The notes: generated by a model from the sequence alone, not told the origin. Counted from the stretch's first letter, positions 1 through 9,227 are shown. The stretch: 64,000 bases of DNA from Halomonas salipaludis (GCF_002286975.1 NZ_NSKB01000007.1:1-64000), one strand, 5' to 3'. Translations and numbers: made by a program.

Positions 1-180
1 ATCACCGCCAACCAACCGTTCAGCGCCTGGGACAGCATCTTCCCCGACAGCATGATGGCGGTGGCCGCCATCGACCGGTTGGTGCACCACGCCACGCTGA
101 TGGAGCTGAGCGGGGAAAGCTACCGTAAGCGTGCTTATCAACGTCAATTACAAGGAGGAAAAGCCGGGTCGTCAGACTGA
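1..180 (+). CDS. istB: IS21-family helper ATPase IstB, C-terminal end (cut by window start)
   Basis: The frame is open from base 1 to the TGA at 178-180 and gives the last 59 residues of an IstB-like protein. The segment SIFPDSMMAVAAIDRLVHHA is the typical end of the AAA+ domain of IS21 helper proteins, followed by a basic tail (SYRKRAYQRQ). IstB assists the IstA transposase in target selection. Only the C-terminus is inside the window, so intactness of the element cannot be judged. The terminal repeat of the element follows directly, and the next gene is a broken repressor, so the element probably inserted into or next to that gene. Confidence 0.85.
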   Translation: MTANQPFSAWDSIFPDSMMAVAAIDRLVHHATLMELSGESYRKRAYQRQLQGGKAGSSD

Positions 181-219
181 CGACAATTACCCCACCCAAC
201 CGGCCATTTTAATTGTCGC
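181..219. repeat. IS21-type terminal region with inverted repeat
   Basis: CGACAATTA at 181-189 recurs as its reverse complement TAATTGTCG at 211-219, immediately after the istB stop. Repeated short motifs at the ends are usual transposase-binding sites in IS21 elements. The exact outer end of the element is not certain; host-like coding sequence resumes within about the next 30 bases. Confidence 0.55.
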
Positions 220-249
220 CAAGCGGCCAAAGTAGTTGACGTCGCATAT

Positions 250-612
250 AGAGCCGCGCTGCTGACCGGATGGCTTAGAGATCTACAGTGATAAAGTGTT
301 CAACCCAGCTAATTGCTTTGTCAGGGCAAATGCATTGCGGTCACACATGGCGCGAAAGTAGCCGACTTATCGGAAACAATGCGTTTAGCGCTCAAGCGCG
401 GTACTAGGGGCATCATCGGTCGTCTTGCGCAAGCTATTGAGGCTGGTATGGCAGATGGTTCGCTATCGATCAAGGGATCTGCTCACGACAATGCAGAAAG
501 CCTTTATCAGCTCTGGTTAGGTGCCAGCGTGATGGTGAAAATTGGACGTACCACGCATCCTTTTGAAATAGCTATGAAGACGACTCGCCAGATTCTTCAT
601 CTTTCCGCCTGA
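250..612 (+). pseudogene. TetR-family (NemR/AcuR-like) repressor, truncated and frameshifted
   Basis: The DNA-binding N-terminus is missing. From 313 an open frame encodes KVADLSETMRLALKRG and LYQLWLGASVMVKI, which are characteristic of the ligand-binding half of NemR/AcuR-type TetR repressors. Just upstream, in another frame, DKVFNPANCF (about 278-313) reads as the preceding part of the same domain, so at least one base has been lost near 313. The gene begins right beside the IS21 end, which suggests that insertion removed the helix-turn-helix. Such repressors sense electrophiles and usually control a neighbouring reductase or PfpI-type gene, and one follows here. The product can no longer bind DNA. 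Confidence 0.75.
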
Positions 613-680
613 CCGGGGAGAGATGTGGAGGTACTACTCGAGAATGTTCTCTCAAGGGTACTTTTTTACGCCTCGCCTCG

Positions 681-694
681 AGACGACCGGTCTA
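681..694. promoter_or_regulatory. Probable NemR/AcuR-type operator
   Basis: AGACGACCGGTCTA lies between the broken repressor and the PfpI gene. It contains the perfect palindrome GACCGGTC (685-692) and resembles the TAGACC/GGTCTA half-sites bound by NemR-like TetR repressors. It sits 30 bases before the ATG of the next gene. The assignment rests on motif resemblance and position only. Confidence 0.5.
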
Positions 695-723
695 ATAAAA
701 CCACCTACCGATTGGAGAAAGAC

Positions 724-1401
724 ATGAAAATTTTGATGGTGCTGACATCACACGACCAACTTGGCAACACTGGCCGCAAAACCGGCTTCTGGCTCGAAGA
801 GCTGGCCGCGCCTTACTACGTGTTCAAAGAAGCCGGCGCAGAGATCGTGCTGGCATCGCCTAAGGGTGGTCAGCCGCCGCTCGATCCGAAGAGCAACGAG
901 CCAGACTTCCAGACTGACATGACTCGCCGCTTTGAGGCAGATGCAGACGCCCAGGCCCAACTCGCCAACACCGTGCGCCTGGATAGCGTTTCACAAGCCG
1001 ATTTCGACACCGTATTCTATCCTGGCGGCCACGGTCCTCTTTGGGATCTCGCCGAAGATAAAAACTCAATCTCGCTGATTGAGTCGTTCCTCGCTGCCGA
1101 AAAGCCCGTTGCACTTGTTTGCCATGCACCAGGCCTGCTCCGCCACGTTAAAACGCCAAGCGGACGCCCGCTGGTAGAAGGCAAAAAAGTCACAGGGTTT
1201 GCCAACAGCGAAGAAGCCGCTGTCGGCCTTACCGACATCGTGCCGTTTCTGGTCGAAGACGAACTCAAGGCCAAGGGTGGTATCTTTTCGAAAGGCGACG
1301 ACTGGGGATCCTACGTCATCACTGATGGTCTGCTGACCACCGGTCAAAACCCAGCATCCTCGGCACCGGCAGCTACTGTACTCCTAAAACAGCTCACATA
1401 G
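724..1401 (+). CDS. DJ-1/PfpI family protein (type 1 glutamine amidotransferase-like)
   Basis: This 225-residue protein belongs to the Hsp31-like branch of the DJ-1/PfpI superfamily, whose members act as glyoxalases, deglycases or chaperones in the cytoplasm. The nucleophile elbow is ALVCHAPG, with Cys133 and His134, and an acidic residue at Glu25/Glu26 in FWLEELAAPY completes the usual Glu-Cys-His set. The FYPGGHG loop (98-104) is also conserved. I chose the ATG at 724 because GGAG (714-717) precedes it at a good distance and the protein then begins with the first beta strand (MKILMVLTS); the frame is open further upstream to 625 without family similarity. It follows a broken NemR-like repressor and an intact-looking operator, so it may now be expressed without repression. 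Confidence 0.85.
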   Translation: MKILMVLTSHDQLGNTGRKTGFWLEELAAPYYVFKEAGAEIVLASPKGGQPPLDPKSNEPDFQTDMTRRFEADADAQAQLANTVRLDSVSQADFDTVFYPGGHGPLWDLAEDKNSISLIESFLAAEKPVALVCHAPGLLRHVKTPSGRPLVEGKKVTGFANSEEAAVGLTDIVPFLVEDELKAKGGIFSKGDDWGSYVITDGLLTTGQNPASSAPAATVLLKQLT

Positions 1402-1529
1402 AGACCAAGTTCATAAGCAGATTGGCTGTCTTAATTCAGAGGAAGTGATCGACCTGGCCCTTCAAGAACTGGGGCCAGGTTGCGCCGATAGTTACAGAAA
1501 AACTATTCAAAAAAGTAGAAGCAATGCGA

Positions 1530-1835
1530 TGTTGAGCCATATAAATCAGCCGGTTGGCTACGGGAAGAAAGCTATATCAACGACCAGTGGGTTGATGCAA
1601 CCAACGCTTCTGAGTTCGGACTGCCCGCGTATTTTTATACCCGTGACCTATCCAGCGTGTTTCGAGTTTCTCGAGCGTTGGAAAGCGGCATGGTCGGTGT
1701 CAATTCAGGCTTGGTCACCGCGGAAGTTACCCCCCATTAGGTGGCGTCAAGGATAGCGGACTCGGCAACGAGGGTTCCTCACATGGCATTGAGGAGTATC
1801 TCCTACTCAAGTACATCAGTCTTGGTGGGCTCTGA
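1530..1835 (+). pseudogene. gabD: Succinate-semialdehyde dehydrogenase remnant with internal deletion and frameshift
   Basis: Read in frame, YINDQWVDA (N-terminal region of GabD-type aldehyde dehydrogenases) is joined after about five residues to [29 protein letters not shown] and then, in a shifted frame, [20 protein letters not shown] and LKYISLGGL, which is the GabD C-terminus. Roughly 380 residues including the catalytic Glu and Cys are gone. The frame breaks in a run of six C at about 1730-1735. This is a deletion relic, not a gene. GabD normally oxidises succinate semialdehyde to succinate in GABA breakdown. Confidence 0.8.
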
Positions 1836-1878
1836 GCGCCATCGAACTGTTACCCATTTTCTTACATGAGATATTAAG

Positions 1879-2532
1879 ATGAAGATTTTTATTTTGGGAA
1901 TCACTGGCAAGGTGGGATTTCGTTTAGCACGCATTTTAAAGGAGCGGGGCGACGAGGTAGATGGCCTTTACCGTCAGACAGACCAGGCCCAAATGCTCGC
2001 TAGCATCGGTATAACCGGCACCTTCGGAGATCTGATGAGCATTGATCCGCAGCGACTAGCGCAAGCCATGCAGGGAAGTGACGCCATTGTCTTTAGTGCT
2101 GGCGCGGGGGGCGCTGGTAGTGACATAACCGAAGCAATCGATGGTAATGGCATCACCAAGACGATAGAAGCTGCCAAGTTGGCTAGTATTAAGCGGTTTC
2201 TCCTTGTGTCAGTATTTCCCGAGGCATGGCGCGAAAGGCATATGCATGAAGGCTTCGAGCACTATATCAAGGTGAAAAAGCGGGCAGATATAGAACTCAC
2301 CCAGAGTGGCCTGGACTGGTTAATCCTGCGTCCGTCCGCCCTGAAGGAGACCCCGGGTGCCGGAACCATTAATCTTGGGGTAGCCCAGCTCCACACCGAA
2401 GTCAGCCGTGACGATGTGGCGGCAACTCTTGCAGCGCTGCTCCATACCCCCATGGTGAGCCGCAAGATTCTTGAACTAACTGCAGGAAACACGCCGATAG
2501 CAGAAGCTATTGATGCATTGACCACCATTTGA
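1879..2532 (+). CDS. NAD(P)-binding SDR/NmrA-like protein
   Basis: This 217-residue protein starts with the Rossmann motif GITGKVGFRLA (residues about 8-18), the TGxxGxxG variant of atypical short-chain dehydrogenases. DAIVFSAGAGGAG is the usual second cofactor loop and KRFLLVSVFPE the strand before the active site region. The catalytic YxxxK is represented by HYIKVKKRAD. The C-terminal part (DWLILRPSAL, SRDDVAATLA) fits the YwnB/NmrA-like group, which reduces flavins or quinones or binds NAD(P)H as a sensor. The substrate cannot be told from sequence. It stands alone between a gabD relic and IS3 debris. Confidence 0.8.
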   Translation: MKIFILGITGKVGFRLARILKERGDEVDGLYRQTDQAQMLASIGITGTFGDLMSIDPQRLAQAMQGSDAIVFSAGAGGAGSDITEAIDGNGITKTIEAAKLASIKRFLLVSVFPEAWRERHMHEGFEHYIKVKKRADIELTQSGLDWLILRPSALKETPGAGTINLGVAQLHTEVSRDDVAATLAALLHTPMVSRKILELTAGNTPIAEAIDALTTI

Positions 2533-2539
2533 GTCACAT

Positions 2540-2960
2540 GCCTCTAAGGAGAAAGCAACAAAGAGCGGTGCAACCGCTCCTGCTGTTCTCTCGCCTGAGC
2601 AATGTGAAGCTCAGAAGCTGAAACGCAAGCTGTGTCGGGTTGAAGAAGAGAAGAAAATATTAAAAAAGCTACCGCTCTCTTGATGTCGGGGTTACCGAGC
2701 AATTCTCGATAATCGAGCGACTCGCCTGCCGTTCGAGCGATCTCTGAGGGGGTCGCGGCAGGAAGTAGGGAGAAATGTGCGCGTTACCTCTATTGAGCCA
2801 GGCGCGGTTAATAGTGAGCTCAAGTACAGCACTTCAGGCGCGGCTACTGAAACGGCGTTAGATTTTTACAAGTTTGAGAAGGAGTACCACAGCTGCCGGC
2901 CCACTCTACCTTGAGCACCAAACGCCAAGAGAAATCAATTGGTGACTTCAGCTTGAAAAA
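2540..2960 (+). mobile_element. Degenerate IS3-family element remnant
   Basis: No intact frame exists. At about 2590-2690, LSPEQCEAQKLKRKLCRVEE followed by EKKILKKATALL matches the end of an IS3 OrfA (coiled coil ending in ILKKA). At about 2865-2950, FYKFEKEYHSC and, after a shift, LEHQTPREINW then stop resemble the end of an IS3 OrfB (normally FYN..RRHS.LG..TP.EFE). The catalytic middle is absent. The open frame from 2911 is part of this debris. Confidence 0.5.
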
Positions 2961-3005
2961 TGTGCCCGCTCTGATTTGCCCAGAACAAGTGCTGGGAGAG
3001 CTGAA

Positions 3006-3956
3006 CTATCCGTTCACGAGCGCTCGAGGAGGGGCGAATCTTATAGCCCGTCTTGGTTCAGTGGTCGCCTCATCCCCGGTAAGGTGCAGGTCTTTGCCGA
3101 TCCTCTCTATCAGCATCTCAGTTAGGACCTTTACCTTCCTAGAGTGATGCTTACCAGGAGGACGAACGACAAATATTCCTGAATCATGTATCGGGTAGTT
3201 CGTCATGACAGGCACAAGTGCGCCCGAGGCCAGATGCTCCTGAAGAAGCACTTCAGGTAGATACGCAATGCCGACAGCAGCCAGGGCGGCAGCGACCAGC
3301 GCTGTGCAGTTGTCGGCTTTGAATTGTCCTTGCGGTCGGATCTTGACAACCTTCGCCCCATCCACGAATTGCCAGGACTCAGTACCTTGCATGAGTGCAC
3401 GATGGGTGAGTAGTTCGTAAGGCGTTTCAGGCACTCCATGGACTTCTATATACTCTGGGCTCGCAACCAACTTTCTGTTGAGCGGGCCGATGCGTCTTGC
3501 AATCAGGTTGGAATCCGTAAGATGGCCAAGCCGAATTGCACAATCAAAACCTTCTGAAATAATATCTACGAGGTGCTCGCTGTAGCAGGTGTGGATGTGG
3601 AGATCGGGATAGCGCCGCGACATTTCCGCGAACACGGGAGCCAAGTGAGTCGAACCAAAGGAAAGCGGAGCAGCGATGCGTAGTCGACCGTGTAGGTCGC
3701 CGGCAGGCAACATCGTCTCCCTCGCTATATCCATCTCTGCACAGACTCTGGCTGCGTGATATCGGAACGTAGCACCTGCTTCTGTCAGGGCTGCGCCGCG
3801 GGTGGATCGTGCAAGCAGCTGGACACCGAGTTCAGCTTCGATCCGCGCGAGCCTTCGGCTGACGATCGACTTGGAAATGCCAAGTCGGAGGGCACCAGCG
3901 GAGACTCCACCACCATCAGCGACTTCTACAAACGTTCGCAATACTTCAATGTCCAT
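3006..3956 (-). CDS. LysR-family transcriptional regulator
   Basis: A 316-residue LysR regulator of the CrgA/DsdC-like group common beside oxidoreductase genes. Residues 1-60 form the winged helix-turn-helix (MDIEVLRTFVEVADGGGVSA, then ISKSIVSRRLARIEAELG). The effector domain begins near residue 90 with GRLRIAAPLSFG. The ATG at 3956 was chosen because the protein then starts as its close paralogue at 13474-14367 does; eight more codons are open upstream. It is transcribed away from the next unit (4702 onward) across a 745-base gap with no intact gene, so its target is uncertain. The last 20 residues extend beyond the paralogue and may be new sequence acquired next to IS3 debris. Confidence 0.85.
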   Translation of the reverse strand: MDIEVLRTFVEVADGGGVSAGALRLGISKSIVSRRLARIEAELGVQLLARSTRGAALTEAGATFRYHAARVCAEMDIARETMLPAGDLHGRLRIAAPLSFGSTHLAPVFAEMSRRYPDLHIHTCYSEHLVDIISEGFDCAIRLGHLTDSNLIARRIGPLNRKLVASPEYIEVHGVPETPYELLTHRALMQGTESWQFVDGAKVVKIRPQGQFKADNCTALVAAALAAVGIAYLPEVLLQEHLASGALVPVMTNYPIHDSGIFVVRPPGKHHSRKVKVLTEMLIERIGKDLHLTGDEATTEPRRAIRFAPPRALVNG

Positions 3957-4701
3957 TTTCGAGGCCTCGTTTCGCCACATGATGAATCGCCTCTGACATT
4001 TTAGGCCTCAATCAAGTTTTTAAAAGGCGCCGTTCGTACTTTCCAGCACTCTCATCACAATACAACAACCCTGTACATAAAAACTCCTCATTGGCTGGTC
4101 TTATCATAGCCAAGATAGCCATTAATCCATTAATAATTAGCAACAACTGTCACAAACTTCAAAAGTCGATGGTGAAAAGCGCTCAGGTCGGTGATCGCTC
4201 AAGAATAACTCGTCGAGACTTGCTTGTATTCACTGCAGGTGCTGCAGTGAATACGCTTCATTAGGTTATGCCTGAAAGTCGACGAGCGATGATCAGAAAA
4301 GGCAAATCGGAAAAAAGACGGAGTTTACGGGGGCAGTCTCAAGTCCCAAACGCAATGCTAATTCGAGATTCCGAACTTACCACAAGTCCATCACATAAAC
4401 GCACAACCATCCAATCAGCCTGTGGCGCACCTTGGCATAGTCTCTATACCATTGGGCTCGCAGGTTGACTGCCAGCGAGCGTTGCGCTAAGCCATTTTTT
4501 ATTGGCATGGCCGGCAAGCATTGCCTTCAACTTGGCAAACCTTAGCGGACCATGGGCAAAATTTGAGTAGCCCTCAGCACAACCAAACGCGATTCACCAC
4601 CATAGGGAAGCTACTTTGAGTACTCTTTCAGGTCAAAGGCAGCCGGAAGCGACTTCCTTTACTGCCCCGCAGCTCACCGGAGTACGTGCTGAGTATCGGC
4701 C
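3957..4701. other. Intergenic region with decayed sequence
   Basis: The 745 bases hold no intact gene I can support. The stretch 3990-4160 is strongly A+T-rich and probably carries the promoter of the LysR gene. A truncated Tat signal peptide frame lies at 4169-4264 (listed separately). A 66-codon frame at 4268-4468 has no recognisable family features. I see no start of a recognisable domain between 4470 and 4701. Confidence 0.5.
4169..4264 (+). pseudogene. Orphan Tat signal peptide, remnant of an exported protein
   Basis: A 31-codon frame begins with ATG and reads through RITRRDLLVFTAGAAV, a good twin-arginine motif (TRRDLL) with the start of a hydrophobic core, then stops at 4262-4264. Nothing in the following 400 bases resembles a mature domain. 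It is best explained as the 5' end of a lost gene for a Tat-exported, probably cofactor-containing or hydrolase protein. Confidence 0.45.
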
Positions 4702-5475
4702 ATGAATAGAACAGTTTTGTTCATCCACGGCGCTTGGCTGACTCCGGCAATTTGGAATCATTTCAAGGGGCGCTTCTCGGCTTGTGGATATACCTGCCTC
4801 GCCCCGCCCTGGCCGTCACTGCGTTCACAGTCGGGGGCAGTGCTGCCAGGCGCACGCCCAGCCCCCCTCGGACTCGCTCGAATTATCGACCACTATGCCT
4901 CCATAGTAGAGGGTCTGCCTTATGCACCGCTGCTTGTCGGCCACGGAGTCGGAGGCCTGGTTGTTCAGTTGCTACTGGACCGCGGCTTGGGCACGGCCGG
5001 AATCGCTATCGCTCCCATCCCACCGCGCGGTGTCCAGCGGAGTGCCTTAGCTTTCAATCTGTTGCCACTGTTACTCAATGGCGGTGTATGGGCGCATAAG
5101 GCAGAGATGACGTTCGAGTACTTTGCTACCAAGGTCGCGCAACGCCTGTCATCATACGAGCAATGTGCGGCATATCGACGGCACATCGTGGCTGCTCCGC
5201 GACGTATTCTCTACGAAACCCTCCTGGGCATCCGCTGCAGCGTCGACTTCTCCAATGACCAGCGTGCCCCCTTGCTGCTGATCGTTGGAGAAAAGGACCA
5301 TGTTATCCGAGCCAGTCTCGTGGAAGCCATCTATAATCATCACCATCAGTCGATTGCGCCCACATCATTCGAATGTTTCGCAGATCGTAGCCATTGGCTG
5401 ATCGCCGAACCGGGCTGGGAAGAGGTGGCAGACTACTTGATCGAATGGTCGCAGACTCAGTCAGGAAGATTTTAG
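4702..5475 (+). CDS. Alpha/beta-hydrolase fold protein lacking the nucleophile serine
   Basis: The 257-residue protein has the alpha/beta-hydrolase layout: FIHGAW (residues 7-12, oxyanion loop HGxW), nucleophile elbow at 78-85, acid GEKDH in the C-terminal third, and base SHWLIAEPG near the end. The elbow reads VGHGVGG, so the position normally held by Ser (G-H-S-x-G-G) is Gly82, encoded by GGA at 4945-4947. The rest of the family pattern (LLLDRGLGTAGIAIAP) matches esterase/chloroperoxidase-like hydrolases. It is therefore probably inactive as a serine hydrolase, or has another role. It lies 21 bases before the propeller sensor kinase and may share its transcript. Confidence 0.75.
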   Translation: MNRTVLFIHGAWLTPAIWNHFKGRFSACGYTCLAPPWPSLRSQSGAVLPGARPAPLGLARIIDHYASIVEGLPYAPLLVGHGVGGLVVQLLLDRGLGTAGIAIAPIPPRGVQRSALAFNLLPLLLNGGVWAHKAEMTFEYFATKVAQRLSSYEQCAAYRRHIVAAPRRILYETLLGIRCSVDFSNDQRAPLLLIVGEKDHVIRASLVEAIYNHHHQSIAPTSFECFADRSHWLIAEPGWEEVADYLIEWSQTQSGRF

Positions 5476-5496
5476 TAACGTATCAGGCGTTCATGA

Positions 5497-8400
5497 ATGA
5501 AGGCTTCAAGCACTCAGGCAGCCTTGCCCAGTGACTCAAACGAGTGCGCTACGCTCAAGGCCGCCGCTTTAGCCTGCTTGCTATGGTTGATTCTCGCGGC
5601 CCTAAACTGGCCACCACAGGCCGAGGCCCGTGCCTTCCGGCAGTTGGAACACAGCCGCTGGTCAGCTGCCGACAACGGCCCGAGCCAAGTGGGAGCCTTA
5701 GCTCAAACGCATGACGGTTATCTTTGGCTGGGTAGCAATGACTCGCTGCTGCGCTTCGATGGCGTACGTTTTACTCGATATCAACCAGCCAATGGGCAAG
5801 CTCTGGGTACCGTCTCGGCATTGCTAGCGACCAATGCAGGGCTCTGGGTTGGTCTACGTGCAGGCGGATTGCGCTTCATCTCGTCGAATGAAATGGCTAA
5901 TTATCCACCCCAGGACGGACTTCCTGGTGGGGTCATTTATAGTCTTGCCGAAGACCAACTAGGTCACATCTGGGCCGCCACCAACGATGGCCTGGCGCGT
6001 TTCGATGGCAGGCAATGGCAGCGCATTTCCACACAGATGAATTTTCCGGGTTTGCATTCGAGTGCAGTGTTCGTCGACCGCAGCGGTGTGCTATGGGCTG
6101 CCAATGAGGAGCGCTTGTTCTACCTACCCAAGAATGCTCGATCCTTTATCGACACTGGGCTATCGGTCGCCTGGGCGAGCCAGATCGTCCAAGCGCCGGA
6201 CGGCGACATCTGGGTGGCCGATCGTTATAACGGCACGCTGCAGAGCTTCAGTCCCGATACTGGCGAGGTTAAACGGCTGCCCACGTCGGCAGGCGGTAAC
6301 AGCGGCCTATTGTTCGACAGCGCCGGCGCGCTGTGGGTTGGCACCATCGGCGATGGCACCCACTATCTGGCACAGCCGTCTGCACAGATAGGAACTAGCG
6401 AAACGGCTACAGAAAAATACACCAGCCGAGATGGCCTAAGCTCGGATTACATCTGGCCGCTGCTGGAAGACAGCGAAGGCAACATCTGGGTCGGAACCAG
6501 CTCAGGGCTCGACCGATTTCGTCCTCGCACCGTAGCGATGGCACCACTGCCTGACAATGCGATCAATTTTGCCTTAGCTGCCGGCACTGACGGCAGCATA
6601 TGGGCTGGAAGCGGCAATCTTCCGGCGATGCGGCTGAAAGCGGATCACCTCGACTCGCTGAACGCTCCACCACCTGTAACCTCGGCGCTAACAGATGGGC
6701 AAGGACGTATCTGGATGGGTGGGCCGAATGGAATCTGGCGATCGCGCGGCGATCATTTAGAAAAAGTTACCGACCTGCCCAGCAGTGCCTTGCCGGACTC
6801 AGCGGTACGTGCCATGGCTTTAGGTGCGAATGGCACTCTCTGGGTTTCGATCAACAGGCAAGGGTTGTTCTCATGGCGTGAAGGCTCATGGACTCGTGTT
6901 GAATCGCCCTCCCTGCCTAGTCAGATAATGCCCGTAAGCGCTGCGGCCGATGATCAGGGTCGGCTCTGGTTCGGCTATCGCGACAATCTGATCGTCACTC
7001 GTAACGTCTTCGGCACACGCCACTGGGGGCTAGCAGACGGCTTGCAGGTTGGTCATGTGACTGCCATCAGTCACCAAGGGAAGCGCAGCTGAGTCGGTGG
7101 ACAGCGCGGCATGGCGTATTTCGATGGCTCGCGCTTCCACCGATTACAGTTACCAGACAATGGATTATTCGACAATATTTACGCCATCATTGCCGCGCCT
7201 TCGCAAGCCCAGAATGCGTCTGCGGGAGACAACGATCTTTGGGTGCACGCAAGATCAGGAATCTACCAGATTCCAGCCCCCGAGCTGGAACAGGCCATAG
7301 CAGATCCTGACTATGACATTCGTTATCGGACCTATGATGTCATGGGTGGTCTAACAAGCGATCCGCACCAAGTGCTTCCACTACCGACCGCAGTGCGTGA
7401 TAGTGGAGGACTACTCTGGTTTGCCACTGCCAACGGTGTGGTTCAGATCGATCCAACTCGCCATAATAAGCGCGACGCCCCCCCGAAAGTCGCTATCGAG
7501 TCCCTGAGTGTCGATGGTGTGGAGTTCCCGGCAACATCGTCGATGGTTCTGGCAGGGTTGAAAAGGATCGAGATCGGTTACACCTCTCTCAGCTTATCAA
7601 GTCCGGAGGCGGTTCACTTTCGCTACCGCTTGGATGGCTTCGATCGCGACTGGCACCACGCTGGCTCTCAGCGCCACGCTATTTATACCGGACTTCCCCC
7701 TGGCGATTATCGCTTCCGGGTCCTCGCTCTCAATCAAGCTGGTGTTACTAGCCAAGACGAAGCAACGCTGTCCTTTTCCGTACCACAAGTGTTCTACCTG
7801 CAACCGACGTTTCTCACTGCAAGTGGCCTAATGCTGGCCGGCCTTTTGTGGCTGCTATACCGTGCTAGTATGCGGCGCTCGGCAGAGCAGTTACGCGCGC
7901 GCCTTGAGGCACGGCATGCCGAGCGCGAACGAATAGCTCGCGAACTTCATGATACTTTTCTGCAAGGCGTACAAGGCCTGATACTACGTTTTCAGGCTAT
8001 TACACAAACGATTCCCGAAGGTGAACCGACACGCATCCAGATGGATCAGATTCTTGATCGTGCCGACCAAGTTGTCAGCGAGGGACGTGACCGGGTGCTA
8101 GATCTTCGCAGCTCTGAATCTTCGTCAGTAAATCTGCTCGCGGCCTTGACCAAGGTCGGCCGCGAATACGCTCAGGACAACACAGCCGTATTCATAGCAT
8201 CTTCCCGTGGTGCACATCGCCGACTGAATCCCATCGTCCGAGAAGAAGCCTATCGAATTGGGCACGAGGCTATCCTCAATGCCTTCAAGCACTCCGGTAG
8301 CGCGCATATCAACCTGCATATCGTCCATGGCTTGCGTGAGTTCGAGTTACAGATCACCGACGATGGCGTCGGCGTGGACTCTCGCTACCTCAATCCACTC

Positions 8401-8592
8401 GGACGGCCGGGGCATTGGGGCCTGTCCGGCATGCAGGAACGTGCTTGCAACATCGGTGCGAAACTGATTATTCAGCGAGCCCGCCCTAGGGGTACCGAGG
8501 TTCGCTTATGCGTTCAGGCATCATCAGCCTACCTTCGCCCTCTAACTCGTCTTCAGCGCTGGTGGCAACGACTAAGTAGGCAAAGGAGCTAA
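5497..8592 (+). pseudogene. Beta-propeller sensor histidine kinase interrupted by an in-frame TGA
   Basis: One reading frame runs from 5497 to 8592 (about 1031 codons), broken only by TGA at 7090-7092. The part before the stop has an N-terminal hydrophobic segment and repeated two-component-regulator propeller motifs (GYLWLGSNDSLLRFDG, GHIWAATNDGLARFDG, GNIWVGTSSGLDRFRP). The part after it continues the propeller at VGGQRGMAYFDG, then a Y_Y_Y domain (FRYRLDGFDRDWHHAG), one membrane helix (about 7800-7860), a HisKA_3 box (RIARELHDTFLQGVQG) and an HATPase domain (HEAILNAFKHSGS, DDGVGV, GLSGMQERA). The stop stands where propeller repeats have Trp (S-W-V-G-G), so TGG to TGA is the likely change. 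The kinase can be made full length only by readthrough. The partner response regulator follows two bases later. Confidence 0.85.
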
Positions 8593-8594
8593 AC

Positions 8595-9227
8595 GTGTCG
8601 CAAGCAAATCAACCAATTCGCGTGATGGTAGTCGATGATCATCCCTTACTACGGGAAGGAATTGCGGCAGTCATCGACGGGCAACCCGACATGGTCTTAA
8701 TAGCTGAGGCAAGTGGCGGTAACGAAGCGCTGGAAATGTTTCGGACGCTGCGCCCGGATGTTACCTTGATGGACCTACAAATGCCGGATGTCAACGGCAT
8801 TGAGGCAATTAAGGCGATACGTACGGAGTTTCCCGAAGCATGTATCGCCATACTCACTACCTATCGCGGCGATGTGCGAGCGCTACATGCCATCAAGGCC
8901 GGCGCTAAAGCATATTTACTTAAGAGCACATTGCGAAAGGAACTCGTTGATACCATACGACTGCTGGCTGCAGGTAAGCGCCATTTCCCACCGGAAATAG
9001 CTGCCGAACTGGCCAGCCATCTCGACAAGGACGCTTTGAGTGATCGCGAAATACAAGTCTTGCAGTGCGTGGCACGAGGGAAATCCAATAAAGAAATCGC
9101 ATCTCAGTTTAAGCTATCGGAAGACACCATCAAGGGGCATATTCGAAGCATCATGGAAAAGCTTTCAGCGAACAACCGCACCCACGCAGTGTCAATTGGC
9201 ATTCAGCGCGGCTTCATCGAGTTTTAA
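8595..9227 (+). CDS. NarL/FixJ-family response regulator
   Basis: A 210-residue regulator with an N-terminal receiver domain (acidic pair Asp14-Asp15, phospho-acceptor Asp60 in TLMDLQMP, Lys110 in YLLKS) and a C-terminal LuxR-type helix-turn-helix (LSDREIQVLQCVARGKSNKE, then KLSEDTIKGHIRSIMEKL). It begins two bases after the kinase stop, so it is translationally linked to that gene. Because the kinase frame is interrupted, this regulator may lack its cognate phosphodonor. Likely targets include nearby genes, such as the hydrolase upstream or pirin downstream, but no binding site is evident. Confidence 0.92.
   Translation: MSQANQPIRVMVVDDHPLLREGIAAVIDGQPDMVLIAEASGGNEALEMFRTLRPDVTLMDLQMPDVNGIEAIKAIRTEFPEACIAILTTYRGDVRALHAIKAGAKAYLLKSTLRKELVDTIRLLAAGKRHFPPEIAAELASHLDKDALSDREIQVLQCVARGKSNKEIASQFKLSEDTIKGHIRSIMEKLSANNRTHAVSIGIQRGFIEF

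Noticed and set aside
1445-1756. A 103-codon frame on the plus strand
   Set aside because: It is in a different frame from the gabD relic it overlaps and has no family similarity.
2911-3147. A 78-codon frame overlapping the LysR 3' end
   Set aside because: It starts in IS3 debris and continues antisense to the LysR gene; no sign that it is translated.
4268-4468. A 66-codon frame after the Tat remnant
   Set aside because: No ribosome site, no motif, and unusual composition; probably chance.
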